Positions 43,812-51,029 of a stretch of 64,000 nt of DNA are shown piece by piece (position 1 is the first letter of the stretch; the number at the start of each line of letters is the position of its first letter). Position numbers and translations under genes: made by a program. Source of the stretch: Amarobacillus sp046328225 (GTDB lineage: Bacteria; Chloroflexota; Dehalococcoidia; Tepidiformales; Tepidiformaceae); the NCBI GenBank assembly GCA_046328225.1, contig JAXLWZ010000003.1, forward strand, positions 62,001 to 126,000, read 5' to 3'. The notes under the pieces were generated by a model. The model ran no database searches, had not been told where the DNA came from, and saw nothing but the letters and a program-made list of their open reading frames with translations.

Positions 43812-44972
43812 CTACCCGGGGATGGCGGTGACCACGGCGGGGAGGCGGCGAGCGAGGATATCGGCGGCCTGGGCGACCATGTCGTTGAGGATGTCGGCGG
43901 CGGGACGGGACTTCGTGAGGAGGCCGGAGATCTGGCCGGCGGCGTTCATCATGAGGTCGTCGCGGCCGGCGGCGCGGACGGAGTTGAGGAGGTCGCCGGT
44001 GAGGGCGCCCTGGAGGCCCATGGGCATGGCGGGGATGTTGGCGGCTTCCCAGGCTTCGATGAGCGGGTTGGTGATGTTGCGCATGGTCTTGCCGCTGTAG
44101 AGCTTGGTAATGCGCGTGTCTTCGTCGGTGGCGGCGAGGATGCGCTGCTTCTGGGTATCGGGCTGGTTCGCTTCGTCGGCGACGAGGAAGGCGGTGCCGC
44201 ACCAGACGCCGATGGCGCCGAGCGCGAGGGCGGCGGCGAGGCCGCGGCCATCGGCGATGCCGCCGGCGGCGACGACGGGCGTCGGGGAGATGGCATCGAC
44301 GACCTGGGGGATGAGGGCCATGGTGGCGACGCGGCCGGTGTGGCCGCCGGCTTCGGTGCCCTGCGCGACGACGACATCGACCCCTGCGGCGGCGACGCGC
44401 TTCGCGTTCTTGGTGTTGCCGACGAGCGAGAGGACCTTCGTGCCGTTGGCGTGCAGGCGGTCGAGCCAGGGGGCGGGGGTGCCGAGGCCGGCGGCGAAAA
44501 CGGGCACGCGCTCTTCGATGACGACTTCCATCTGGTCGTCGGACATGCCTCCGCCCTGGCGGCGGTTGGCCATGGGGTTCGAGACCTGCTCGATGGGCTT
44601 CCATTCGATGCCGAGGTCGCCGGCGATTTTGCGCATGCCGGCCTTGCTGGAATCGGGGATGAGGTCGCGCGGGTCGCGGGGGATTTCGCCGCTGGCGGCG
44701 CCGCCGAGGAAGTTGGAGGGGAGGAGAAGGTCGACGCCGAAGGGGCGGTCGGTCATGGAACGGACTTTGGCGATCTCCTCGCGGAGGCGATCGGGGCTGA
44801 AGCCGGCGCCGCCGATGACGCCAAGGCCGCCGGCGTTGGAGACGGCGGCGGTGAGTTCGGCGAGGGCCACGGCGCGGGCGCCGCCGCCAACGGGCCCCAT
44901 GCCGGCGGAGATGACCGGGTATTCGATACCCAGCAGGTCGCAGAGGGGGGTGCGAAGGACAGGCCGTGCCAT
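43812..44972 (-). CDS. Nitronate monooxygenase-family flavoprotein
   Basis: A 386-residue TIM-barrel flavoprotein (NMO, class with FMN). It has the N-terminal LLGIEYPVISAGMGPVGG, VSNAGGLGVIGGAGF, and the catalytic His in QGTEAGGHTG. The phosphate-binding strand is VVAAGGIADGRGLAAALALGAIGVWCGTAFL. It oxidises nitronates such as propionate-3-nitronate to aldehydes or keto acids. The ATG at 44972 has GAGG about seven bases upstream; upstream in-frame codons run into repeat sequence and are rejected. Confidence 0.88.
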   Translation of the reverse strand: MARPVLRTPLCDLLGIEYPVISAGMGPVGGGARAVALAELTAAVSNAGGLGVIGGAGFSPDRLREEIAKVRSMTDRPFGVDLLLPSNFLGGAASGEIPRDPRDLIPDSSKAGMRKIAGDLGIEWKPIEQVSNPMANRRQGGGMSDDQMEVVIEERVPVFAAGLGTPAPWLDRLHANGTKVLSLVGNTKNAKRVAAAGVDVVVAQGTEAGGHTGRVATMALIPQVVDAISPTPVVAAGGIADGRGLAAALALGAIGVWCGTAFLVADEANQPDTQKQRILAATDEDTRITKLYSGKTMRNITNPLIEAWEAANIPAMPMGLQGALTGDLLNSVRAAGRDDLMMNAAGQISGLLTKSRPAADILNDMVAQAADILARRLPAVVTAIPG

Positions 44973-45012
44973 GGGAAACCTCGCGGTGGGTGCTGGGCCC
45001 GGACTATACGCC

Positions 45013-45040
45013 GTCGGCTGTCGGCCGTCGGCTGTCGGCT
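45013..45040 (+). repeat. GC-type heptad array
   Basis: Four 7-base units: GTCGGCT, GTCGGCC, GTCGGCT, GTCGGCT. It has the same period and GTxxGCT frame as the TTAGCTG elements, with TA replaced by CG. It lies just upstream of the nitronate monooxygenase gene. Confidence 0.7.
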
Positions 45041-45098
45041 CCAAGCAGGCAGGCACGCGTGAGGTGAGAGGCGGGCGGTAAGGCGCGGCTCCTCGCGT

Positions 45099-45130
45099 GC
45101 TAATGGCTAACAGCCAGCAGCTAACAGCTA
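45099..45130 (-). repeat. Heptad repeat element copy 3 (32 bases)
   Basis: Minus strand: TAGCTGT, TAGCTGC, TGGCTGT, TAGCCAT, TAGC. Its first TAG is the stop codon of the Uma2 gene. With its flank (45092-45129) it matches 34 of 38 bases of 45791-45828 as a direct repeat. Confidence 0.85.
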
Positions 45131-45700
45131 CCCGAAAATGGTGGCGAGGGGGAGGGAGAAGCCGGGGGCGTCGAAGGCGGCGTCATCGCTGGTTAGGGTG
45201 GCGGCAATTCCATGGGTGGTGGCGGTGCCATCGGGGCGGCGAACGGTGATTTCGCGGCGTTCGGGCCACACGAGCCAGACGCGGCGACCGCCGGCGGCGA
45301 AGTACTCGGCGACCTTGTTCTCCATGTCGGCGGCGGTTTCGGAAGGGGAGATGACTTCGACGGCGAGGTCCGGAGCCATGGGCACGAAGTCGGCGCCGAA
45401 GGTGTCGCTGCCGAGGCGGGCGAAGGAGATGAAGGCGACGTCGGGGCCACCGTCATCGAAAGCGCGGGCGTTCGTGATGACCGGGCCGAGGCGGGCGGCC
45501 TCCACGAACGCCTCAAGACGGGCCACGAGGTTCGCAAGCACAGGCCGGCGGGCTGCCGATATCCGAATAATGGCGGGATAGTTCGGCCGGTCGGCGTGCT
45601 TCGGGACCACGCGCCCGCGAACGAGCTCAAGCGGTTCGTCGACATGATTCGCGAACTCGGCGAACTCCGCGGCCGTCAGGAGGCGATGCGGCGGTTCCAT
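45128..45700 (-). CDS. Uma2-family putative endonuclease between direct repeats
   Basis: A 190-residue DUF820/Uma2 protein with a PD-(D/E)xK-like core: LELVRGRVV, DVAFISFARLG, APDLAVEVISPSE, MENKVAEYFAAGGRRVWLVWP and FSLPLATIF. It is the second Uma2 gene in the window but differs clearly from the one at 26139. Heptad-repeat direct repeats lie at both ends, and the left one supplies the stop codon. The family has no established role. The arrangement looks like a mobile or recombined single-gene cassette. Confidence 0.85.
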   Translation of the reverse strand: MEPPHRLLTAAEFAEFANHVDEPLELVRGRVVPKHADRPNYPAIIRISAARRPVLANLVARLEAFVEAARLGPVITNARAFDDGGPDVAFISFARLGSDTFGADFVPMAPDLAVEVISPSETAADMENKVAEYFAAGGRRVWLVWPERREITVRRPDGTATTHGIAATLTSDDAAFDAPGFSLPLATIFG

Positions 45701-45797
45701 GCGGGGCAGTGTAGCGGCCCGCGGGCGGCCGCTGCCTGGGAGGCGCTAGCCTTTCGCGCGGTTGGGAGCCGCACCAGGAACCCGCACCGTCTCGCGT

Positions 45798-45829
45798 CCT
45801 AATAGCTAGCAGCCAGTAGCTAACAGCTC
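45798..45829 (-). repeat. Heptad repeat element copy 4 (32 bases)
   Basis: Minus strand: GAGCTGT, TAGCTAC, TGGCTGC, TAGCTAT, TAGG. It lies about 100 bases upstream of the Uma2 start, in the same orientation as copy 3. Confidence 0.85.
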
Positions 45830-45926
45830 AGCCACGATAGATTCGCGAAGCCGACGCGCGCGGGCGCGAGGCTTCGTGCATGAGCGCGGGCGGACGATGG
45901 CGGGAACACACCGAAGGAGGCGCCCC

Positions 45927-46055
45927 ATGGCACACGGGGGACCGCACTGCGCGCACTGCAACGTCGAGATCCAGGACCGGTCGTCGATGGTGGAGCGGGA
46001 CGGGAAGCAGTACTGCTGCAACAACTGCGCGATGGCGATGAGCCACCGCGCCTGA
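45927..46055 (+). CDS. Small metallothionein-like Cys/His protein
   Basis: A 42-residue protein with HCAHC (His7, Cys8, His10, Cys11) and YCCNNC (Cys30, Cys31, Cys34), separated by a short strand ending in DGKQ. The layout CAxC...DGKxYC..xCA matches prokaryotic metallothionein (SmtA-like) zinc/cadmium binding, though it has fewer Cys and lacks the final GC. It may instead be a mono-zinc finger. GAAGGAGG lies six bases before the ATG. A terminator follows. Confidence 0.7.
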   Translation: MAHGGPHCAHCNVEIQDRSSMVERDGKQYCCNNCAMAMSHRA

Positions 46056-46073
46056 CCCTGCCACCCTGTATGG

Positions 46074-46101
46074 AAAAGGCCGCCCTCGCGGGCGGCCTTT
46101 T
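46074..46101. terminator. Bidirectional terminator
   Basis: AAAAGGCCGCC and GGGCGGCCTTTT form a near-perfect stem between convergent genes. T-runs appear on both strands, so it can end both the metallothionein-like and the serA transcripts. Confidence 0.88.
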
Positions 46102-46122
46102 CGTGTGAGCGGGTTGGGGTGC

Positions 46123-47907
46123 TTAGAAGGCGACGAAGCGGACGTTGTAGATGCCGTCGATCGCTTCGATTTCGCCGAGCTGTTCCTCGGTGGGGCGTTC
46201 GTCGACGGCGATGAGCATGAGGGCGCGGCCGCGGCGCCCGCGGCGGCCGACCTGCATTGAACGGATGTTGATATCGAACTTGCCGAGGAGGGTGCCGACG
46301 CGGCCGATCATGCCCGGGCGGTCTTCGTTATCGCAGGCGAGGAGGAAGGTGCCGCGTTCGGGGATGAGGTCCACATCGAGGCTGTTGATGATGACGATGT
46401 GGGGCTGGCCGTGCTGGACGGTGCCGGCGACGGCGACTTCGGCGTCGGTGGTCTGGACTTTGACGTGGACGAGGTTGTGGAAGACGTCGTGCGAGGGCTT
46501 CATGCGCTCATCGAGCTGCCAGCCGCGGGACTGGGCGATGAGGTTGGCGTTGACCATGTTCACATTCTCTTCGCTGATGGGGCGAAGGAGGCCGCGGATG
46601 ATGGAGGCGCGCAGGGGCGTGACGTCGTGCTCGGTGATTTCGCCGTAGTAGTCGATTTCGATGCCGGTGAGCTTGCCCGTGACGAGCTGCGTGGCGATGG
46701 CGCCGACGGATTCGGCGACGGTCATGTAGGGCTGAACGACCTGGAGGGTCTCGGGGGCGAGCATAGGGGCGTTGACGGCGTAGCGGGCGGGTTTGCCAGA
46801 GAGGATCTCGACGATCTGCTCGGCGACATCGAGGGCGACGCGTTCCTGCGCTTCGGCGGTGCTGGCGCCGAGGTGGGGAGTGAGGATGATGCGCGGTTCG
46901 CCGAGAAGGGGGTTGTCGCGGTTGATGGGCTCTTCGGTGAAGACGTCGATGGCGGCGCCGGCGAGCTTGCCGGACTTCACGGCCTCGGCGAGGGCGGCCT
47001 CATCGATGATGCCGCCGCGGGCGACGTTGATGAGGCGGGCGCCGTCCTTCATCTTCGCAATCTGCTCGGCGCCAATCATGCCGTTGGTGGAGGCGGTGAG
47101 CGGGGGATGGACGGTGAGGAAGTCGGAGAGCATGAGGAGTTGCTCGAAGTCAACGGATTCGACCCCGAGAGCCTTCGCGCGCTCGGCGGGCACGAAGGGG
47201 TCGAAGGCGAGAACCTGCATCTCCATGGCCACGGCGCGGCGGGCGACTTCGGAGCCGATCTTGCCGAGGCCGACGATGCCGAGGGTCTTGCCGCGCACTT
47301 CGGTGCCCATGTAGTCCTTGCGGGCCCACTTACCGGCGCGCATGGAGGCATCGGCCTGGGCGACGTGGCGGGCGAGGGCCATGAGGAGGGTTATGGTGTG
47401 TTCGGCGGCGGCCACGGTGTTGCCCTGGGGGGCGTTGACGACGATGACGCCGCGTTCGGTGGCGGCGGGGAGGTCGATGTTATCGACGCCGACGCCGGCG
47501 CGGCCGACGACGGTGAGCTTCGAGGCGGCTTCGATGACGGCCCTTGTGACCTTCGTTTCGGACCGAACGACGAGGGCGTCGTAGTTGCCGATGATGTCGA
47601 TGAGGGTGTCCTGGGGCTGGCCGGTCTTGACGTCGACGTCGCCGACGGCGCGGAGCATTTCGATGCCCTCGGGGGCGACGGGATCGGCGATGAGGATGCG
47701 CGGGCGTGCTTCCGTGGGCATGGGTGCGTTCTCCTTGAGGGCGGCAACGGCGAAATCGACGGCGGCGGGGATGCGGGTGCGGCCGGACTCCCAGCGGCTG
47801 ATGGTGGCCTGGTCGACGCCGAGGGCGGCGGCGATGGCGGCCTGGGAGAGGCCGAGGCGGTTGCGTGCGGCGACGAAGTCGCTGGCTTCCATGTATGCAG
47901 AATGCAT
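46123..47907 (-). CDS. serA: HTH-SerA fusion: D-3-phosphoglycerate dehydrogenase with N-terminal XRE domain
   Basis: First enzyme of serine synthesis, oxidising 3-phosphoglycerate with NAD. Residues 63-594 are a full 532-residue SerA: substrate domain, NAD motif GLGKIGSEVARR, catalytic NVARGGIIDE and PHLGAST, an intervening ASB domain (about 380-520), and a C-terminal ACT domain that binds serine. Residues 1-62 add an XRE helix-turn-helix (ARNRLGLSQAAIAAALGVDQ, then ATISRWESGRTRIP) in the same frame with no stop. A second start at 47721 (MPTEARPRIL) has a good AAGGAG site, so a short SerA may also be made. ATGs at 47907 and 47892 lack such a site. Confidence 0.9.
   Translation of the reverse strand: MHSAYMEASDFVAARNRLGLSQAAIAAALGVDQATISRWESGRTRIPAAVDFAVAALKENAPMPTEARPRILIADPVAPEGIEMLRAVGDVDVKTGQPQDTLIDIIGNYDALVVRSETKVTRAVIEAASKLTVVGRAGVGVDNIDLPAATERGVIVVNAPQGNTVAAAEHTITLLMALARHVAQADASMRAGKWARKDYMGTEVRGKTLGIVGLGKIGSEVARRAVAMEMQVLAFDPFVPAERAKALGVESVDFEQLLMLSDFLTVHPPLTASTNGMIGAEQIAKMKDGARLINVARGGIIDEAALAEAVKSGKLAGAAIDVFTEEPINRDNPLLGEPRIILTPHLGASTAEAQERVALDVAEQIVEILSGKPARYAVNAPMLAPETLQVVQPYMTVAESVGAIATQLVTGKLTGIEIDYYGEITEHDVTPLRASIIRGLLRPISEENVNMVNANLIAQSRGWQLDERMKPSHDVFHNLVHVKVQTTDAEVAVAGTVQHGQPHIVIINSLDVDLIPERGTFLLACDNEDRPGMIGRVGTLLGKFDINIRSMQVGRRGRRGRALMLIAVDERPTEEQLGEIEAIDGIYNVRFVAF
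47895..47907 (-). promoter_or_regulatory. TGCAT palindrome overlapping the HTH-serA start
   Basis: ATGCATTCTGCAT on the minus strand, an inverted repeat ATGCA/TGCAT whose first ATG is the upstream start codon. It shares ATGCAxTyTGCAT with the next site. Confidence 0.5.
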
Positions 47908-47921
47908 GAAGGACGGGTCTC

Positions 47922-47934
47922 ATGCAAATTGCAT
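47922..47934 (-). promoter_or_regulatory. TGCAT palindrome upstream of HTH-serA
   Basis: ATGCAATTTGCAT, a perfect palindrome around a central T. Its centre is 27 bases from that of the first site. Both are likely operators for an HTH dimer, possibly the one fused to SerA. Confidence 0.55.
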
Positions 47935-47950
47935 GGCGCTGCGGCGCCAG

Positions 47951-47979
47951 GTTCCCAGTTGCCGGTTCCCAAGTTCCCA
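47951..47979 (+). repeat. Heptad-like array GTTCCCA
   Basis: Units GTTCCCA, GTTGCCG, GTTCCCA, then one extra A and GTTCCCA. It has the same 7-base period as the other arrays but a different sequence. It lies between serA and the next minus-strand gene. Confidence 0.6.
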
Positions 47980-47992
47980 GGGGGACGCGGGA

Positions 47993-48016
47993 AGGGGTGG
48001 CCTTACGGCCACCCCT
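47993..48016 (-). terminator. Strong hairpin terminator candidate
   Basis: AGGGGTGGCC and GGCCACCCCT form a perfect 10-bp stem with a TTAC loop, 28 bases beyond the stop of the minus-strand gene at 48044. No long T-run is present. Confidence 0.6.
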
Positions 48017-48043
48017 CGTGAGGATGCTGGTGGGGAGGGAGCG

Positions 48044-48622
48044 TCAGTTGGCGACGGAGGTGAGGACGCGGATGGCTTCGGCTTCGGTGAGGGGGGAGGG
48101 GTTGGGGAGGGTGACGACGAAGCCGCGGTCGGCGGTGAGGACGGTGTACTCGATGAAGTCCTTCGTCGTGATGCGGAAGAGGTCCTGGCCGGCCTTCGGC
48201 GGCGGCAAGCGGTTCGCGGCATCCTCATCGCCCGGAAAACCGAAGCGAGACCCGACGTAAAGTAGCTTGACCCAAGTACTGCCCTTCTCATATTTGGCCT
48301 CGACGCGCGTGGGCATCCCCGATGCGGGGAATGGAGGCATGGGATAGATGGTGAATGACACGAGCCGGAACCCGGCTGGCGCACCGGCGACGGGAACGGC
48401 AGCCCCAGATACCTTCGCGGCTGCCGCTGCGGCTTCAGCTGCAGACGGGTAGGTCGTGACAACCGGCTGGCCGCCCCGCTGCTCGAAAAGCGTCACGGCC
48501 GATGGACCGCCACCGTCATTGGCAGTCACGAGGACGGCGCTCCCGGCGACCCCGACGAGCAGGAGCCCGACGATGAGCCCGGCGATCAACCGGCCTGGCA
48601 TTCTGGTGGTTGCGCTGCGCAT
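48044..48622 (-). CDS. Membrane-anchored extracellular protein, unknown function
   Basis: A 192-residue protein with one N-terminal membrane helix (about residues 11-34) and an exported beta-rich domain. The region GAPAGFRLVSFTIYPMPPF and the end TKDFIEYTVLTADRGFVVTLPN resemble DUF4367-like regulators or inhibitors that sit outside the membrane. GGAG lies eight bases before the ATG at 48622. It follows a secreted-protein gene by 16 bases. Base composition falls in its 5' half, as in the neighbouring genes. Confidence 0.6.
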   Translation of the reverse strand: MRSATTRMPGRLIAGLIVGLLLVGVAGSAVLVTANDGGGPSAVTLFEQRGGQPVVTTYPSAAEAAAAAAKVSGAAVPVAGAPAGFRLVSFTIYPMPPFPASGMPTRVEAKYEKGSTWVKLLYVGSRFGFPGDEDAANRLPPPKAGQDLFRITTKDFIEYTVLTADRGFVVTLPNPSPLTEAEAIRVLTSVAN

Positions 48623-48638
48623 ACTATGTCTCCGTTCT

Positions 48639-49196
48639 TCAGTTTGGTGGATCGAGTACGAGGAACGAATAGCCAAAACACTGCTGATCCATTCCGCTGG
48701 AACCATCGCTGGCACCGAATTGCGCCTGAATGTAGACATTCCCTCCAGCCGCATACGTAAGAGTCCTGTACAGCCAAAGCGTGATGTCATACGAGTAGAA
48801 TGAATGCTGATTCCAAGACAAGAGTTGCCCGAATCTATATGACTGGTTTGAATTATTACCGACTAGCCACGAATCTGGCCCCCACACTTGATTAGGCATG
48901 TAGACAGGATTTGGGCTTGTGCCCCCACCGTAGAAATCGATGAAGTTCACGGTCATCGACCTTGTGCCCGTGTTAACATTCGCGTTGTACGCAATTCCGT
49001 GCCACCACGAGTATGTGTGCAGCGGCCCATAGCACCATTGGCTTGAGGACGGACCAGCACTGCCCGTGTTTGAGCCGGAGTAGACGGCGCGCACCTCGAC
49101 CTGAGAAGCGAATGCCGTCAACACTCCGAACGCTGCAGGCACGATGACTGCCACGAGAGCAACCAACGCCAGTTTCTTGTTGAACCGCCGAATCAT
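48639..49196 (-). CDS. Secreted protein of unknown family, lower GC
   Basis: A 185-residue exported protein with a signal peptide (residues 1-31, hydrophobic ALVALVAVIVPAAFGVL). The mature part is rich in Ser, Asn, Tyr and Trp with two Cys (QWCYGPLHTYSWWHG and MDQQCFGYSF), which could form a disulfide. I do not recognise the family. The DNA here is close to half GC (29 of 60 bases in 48841-48900), far below its neighbours, suggesting recent acquisition. The ATG at 49196 has GGGAGG upstream. Confidence 0.65.
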   Translation of the reverse strand: MIRRFNKKLALVALVAVIVPAAFGVLTAFASQVEVRAVYSGSNTGSAGPSSSQWCYGPLHTYSWWHGIAYNANVNTGTRSMTVNFIDFYGGGTSPNPVYMPNQVWGPDSWLVGNNSNQSYRFGQLLSWNQHSFYSYDITLWLYRTLTYAAGGNVYIQAQFGASDGSSGMDQQCFGYSFLVLDPPN

Positions 49197-49293
49197 CGCG
49201 TTCAGCCTCCCGGTTCTCATTCGGTTGGCGGAGAGTACCGGCCCACGCATGCTCAAAGGCGCGACATTCTTGACAAGAAACCGTGGAAGAATT

Positions 49294-49551
49294 TCAGTCC
49301 GCGAGGCAACAGGCCAGGTGCGCGGCAGCCCAGAAGCCGGAGGCCCACGTGTCACGTGGCACCGAAAGCGGAACGAAGATGGAGTTCTGGACCTTCTCAA
49401 GCCGGCGACGCACAGCGGCCTCTGAGAGGTGGAGATGGGCCGCGATCTCGGTTGCGGAGGACCCGGCCACACGCAACCGCATCACTACCCGTTCCTCCGC
49501 ATCAAGCGCAGGTAGATGATGCCTTGCCAGAGCCTGCAATGGCTCGTACAC
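49294..49551 (-). CDS. Small LuxR/sigma-4-type HTH regulator
   Basis: An 85-residue DNA-binding protein. The HTH reads LDAEERVVMRLRVAGSSATEIAAHLHLSEAAVRRRLEKVQ (about residues 16-55), like sigma region 4 or GerE. There is no receiver or ligand domain. The GTG start at 49551 has GGAGG seven bases upstream. It lies just before the secreted-protein gene and in the same direction, so it may control that cassette. It ends in a Cys-containing hydrophobic tail (AAAHLACCLAD). Confidence 0.7.
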   Translation of the reverse strand: MYEPLQALARHHLPALDAEERVVMRLRVAGSSATEIAAHLHLSEAAVRRRLEKVQNSIFVPLSVPRDTWASGFWAAAHLACCLAD

Positions 49552-49703
49552 GACTGAACCTCCGCTCCCCCGACGTCACAGTAGGTGGGAGCGCGATGGC
49601 CAGTCAAGCGACCAGCGGCGGTGTTTGCGATAGGTGTGCAGCGGTGAAAAAAACAGGCTCCGTGGGCGAGAAATCGTGGCCCGCGGAGCCTGCGTCCGGG
49701 TGG

Positions 49704-50786
49704 TTAACGGGCGGCGGCGAGGAGCTTTTCGACGACGTCGAGGGCTTCTTCGAGGTCGGACTGCTGGAACCAGCCGAGGTGGCCGACGCGGAAGATTTTG
49801 CCGTCGAGCTTGCCCTGTCCGCCGCCGAGGACGATGCCGTGCTCTTCGCGGGCCTTCTTGCTGATGGCCTTGCCATCGACGCCTTCGGGCCACCAGACGG
49901 CGGTGACGGTGTTGCTGGCGCACTGCTCGTTCACGGGGACGAGGCTGAGGCCCATGGCCTTGACGCGCTGGCGGGTGTAGTTCCCGGCGGCTTCGTGGCG
50001 GGTGAAGATGCCTTCGAGGCCTTCGGCGCGCATCAGCTCGAACGCCTTGTCCATCGAGTAATAAATGGACATGGCCGGGGTCCAGGGGTTCTGGAGCTTT
50101 TCGAGGGAATCGCGGGTCTTCGCGGCGTCGAAGTAGAAACGGGGCATCTTCGCCTCGGCGTTGGCAGCCCAGGCGCGTTCGCTCAGCCAGACGAAGGCGA
50201 GGCCCGGGGGCACCATCCAGCCCTTCTGGGAGCCGCTGACGACGACATCGAGGCCCCAGCGCTCGGCCGGGCAGGGCACGGAGCTCATGGAGCTGACAGC
50301 GTCGACGATGATCAGTCGGTCGCGCGCGCGGACTTCCTTCGCGATGGCTTCGAGGGGGTTGGTGACGCCGGTCGAGGTCTCGTTGTGGGTGACGAGGACG
50401 GCCTTGATGGTGGCGTCGGCGTCGAGGCGGCGGCCGATCTCGGCGGGGTCGAGGGCTTCGCCCCACTCGACGGCGTAGCTTTCGATCTCGGCGCCGTAGG
50501 TCTTCGCGATGCTGCGGAGGCGGTCGCCGAAGGAGCCGATGGAGCAGGCGAGGACTTTGTCGCCGGGGCTCATGGTGTTGACGATGGCGGTTTCGAGCCC
50601 GCCGGTGCCGGAAGTGGTGATGGAGAGGACATCGGTGCTGGTGCCGAAGACCCAGTTCAGGCCATCGGTGACGCGACGAATGATCTGAGCGAACTCAGGG
50701 CCGCGGTGGTTCATCATCTGGGCGGCGCCCGCCTGCAGGACATCTTCGGGGCAGGGCGTGGGGCCGGGAATGCGCAGGTTGACCAA
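49704..50786 (-). CDS. Alanine-glyoxylate / serine-pyruvate-type aminotransferase
   Basis: A roughly 360-residue fold-type I PLP enzyme. It begins VNLRIPGPTPCPEDV and shows SGTGGLETAIVNTMSPGDKVL, VLVTHNETSTGV, the PLP ring Asp in IIVDAVSSM, and the Schiff-base Lys in VVSGSQKGWMVPPGL. Family members interconvert serine/pyruvate, alanine/glyoxylate or phosphoserine-type substrates. With serA nearby it could perform the transamination step of serine synthesis. The start is taken as TTG 50786 because GGAG lies seven bases upstream and homology begins there; ATG 50819 lacks a site. Confidence 0.87.
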   Translation of the reverse strand: MVNLRIPGPTPCPEDVLQAGAAQMMNHRGPEFAQIIRRVTDGLNWVFGTSTDVLSITTSGTGGLETAIVNTMSPGDKVLACSIGSFGDRLRSIAKTYGAEIESYAVEWGEALDPAEIGRRLDADATIKAVLVTHNETSTGVTNPLEAIAKEVRARDRLIIVDAVSSMSSVPCPAERWGLDVVVSGSQKGWMVPPGLAFVWLSERAWAANAEAKMPRFYFDAAKTRDSLEKLQNPWTPAMSIYYSMDKAFELMRAEGLEGIFTRHEAAGNYTRQRVKAMGLSLVPVNEQCASNTVTAVWWPEGVDGKAISKKAREEHGIVLGGGQGKLDGKIFRVGHLGWFQQSDLEEALDVVEKLLAAAR

Positions 50787-50968
50787 GGGGAGGCTCCGGG
50801 GGAAGTGAGTACCGTTCATGGTCGAACGTGCCGATAAGCCGGTCAACCAGAACGGATGGCCGATGGCGACGCGGGGGATTTGATGAATCGTGTCAGATTC
50901 GAAAACGTGCCCCGAGGGCGCCGGTCAAGACGTGTAGATGAAGAGTATCGAACGAGCCCGCGGAAGCG

Positions 50969-51020
50969 TTGCCGCCGCATAACAGCGGATCTATAGTCCC
51001 TGTTGTTACGGATTTCACAA
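50969..51020 (+). promoter_or_regulatory. rex promoter with Rex operator
   Basis: The -35 TTGCCG (50969-50974), a 17-base spacer and the -10 TATAGT (50992-50997) place initiation near 51003. There lies TTGTTA-6-TCACAA (51003-51020), matching the Rex box TTGTGA-6-TCACAA at 11 of 12 arm bases. Rex probably represses its own gene when NADH is low. Confidence 0.7.
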
Positions 51021-51029
51021 CCGTAGCGG

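Noticed and set aside
40513..44604. A 1363-codon minus-strand frame
   Set aside because: Arg/His/Pro-rich and opposite the HD-GYP and APH-type genes, which have strong motifs.
44973..45056. N-terminal extension of nitronate monooxygenase
   Set aside because: The extra 28 residues are encoded by heptad-repeat DNA and precede a good ribosome site; the family starts at MARPVLRT.
46399..48021. A 540-codon plus-strand frame opposite serA
   Set aside because: Low-complexity Gly/Asp/Ala sequence and antisense to a clear SerA; a shadow frame.
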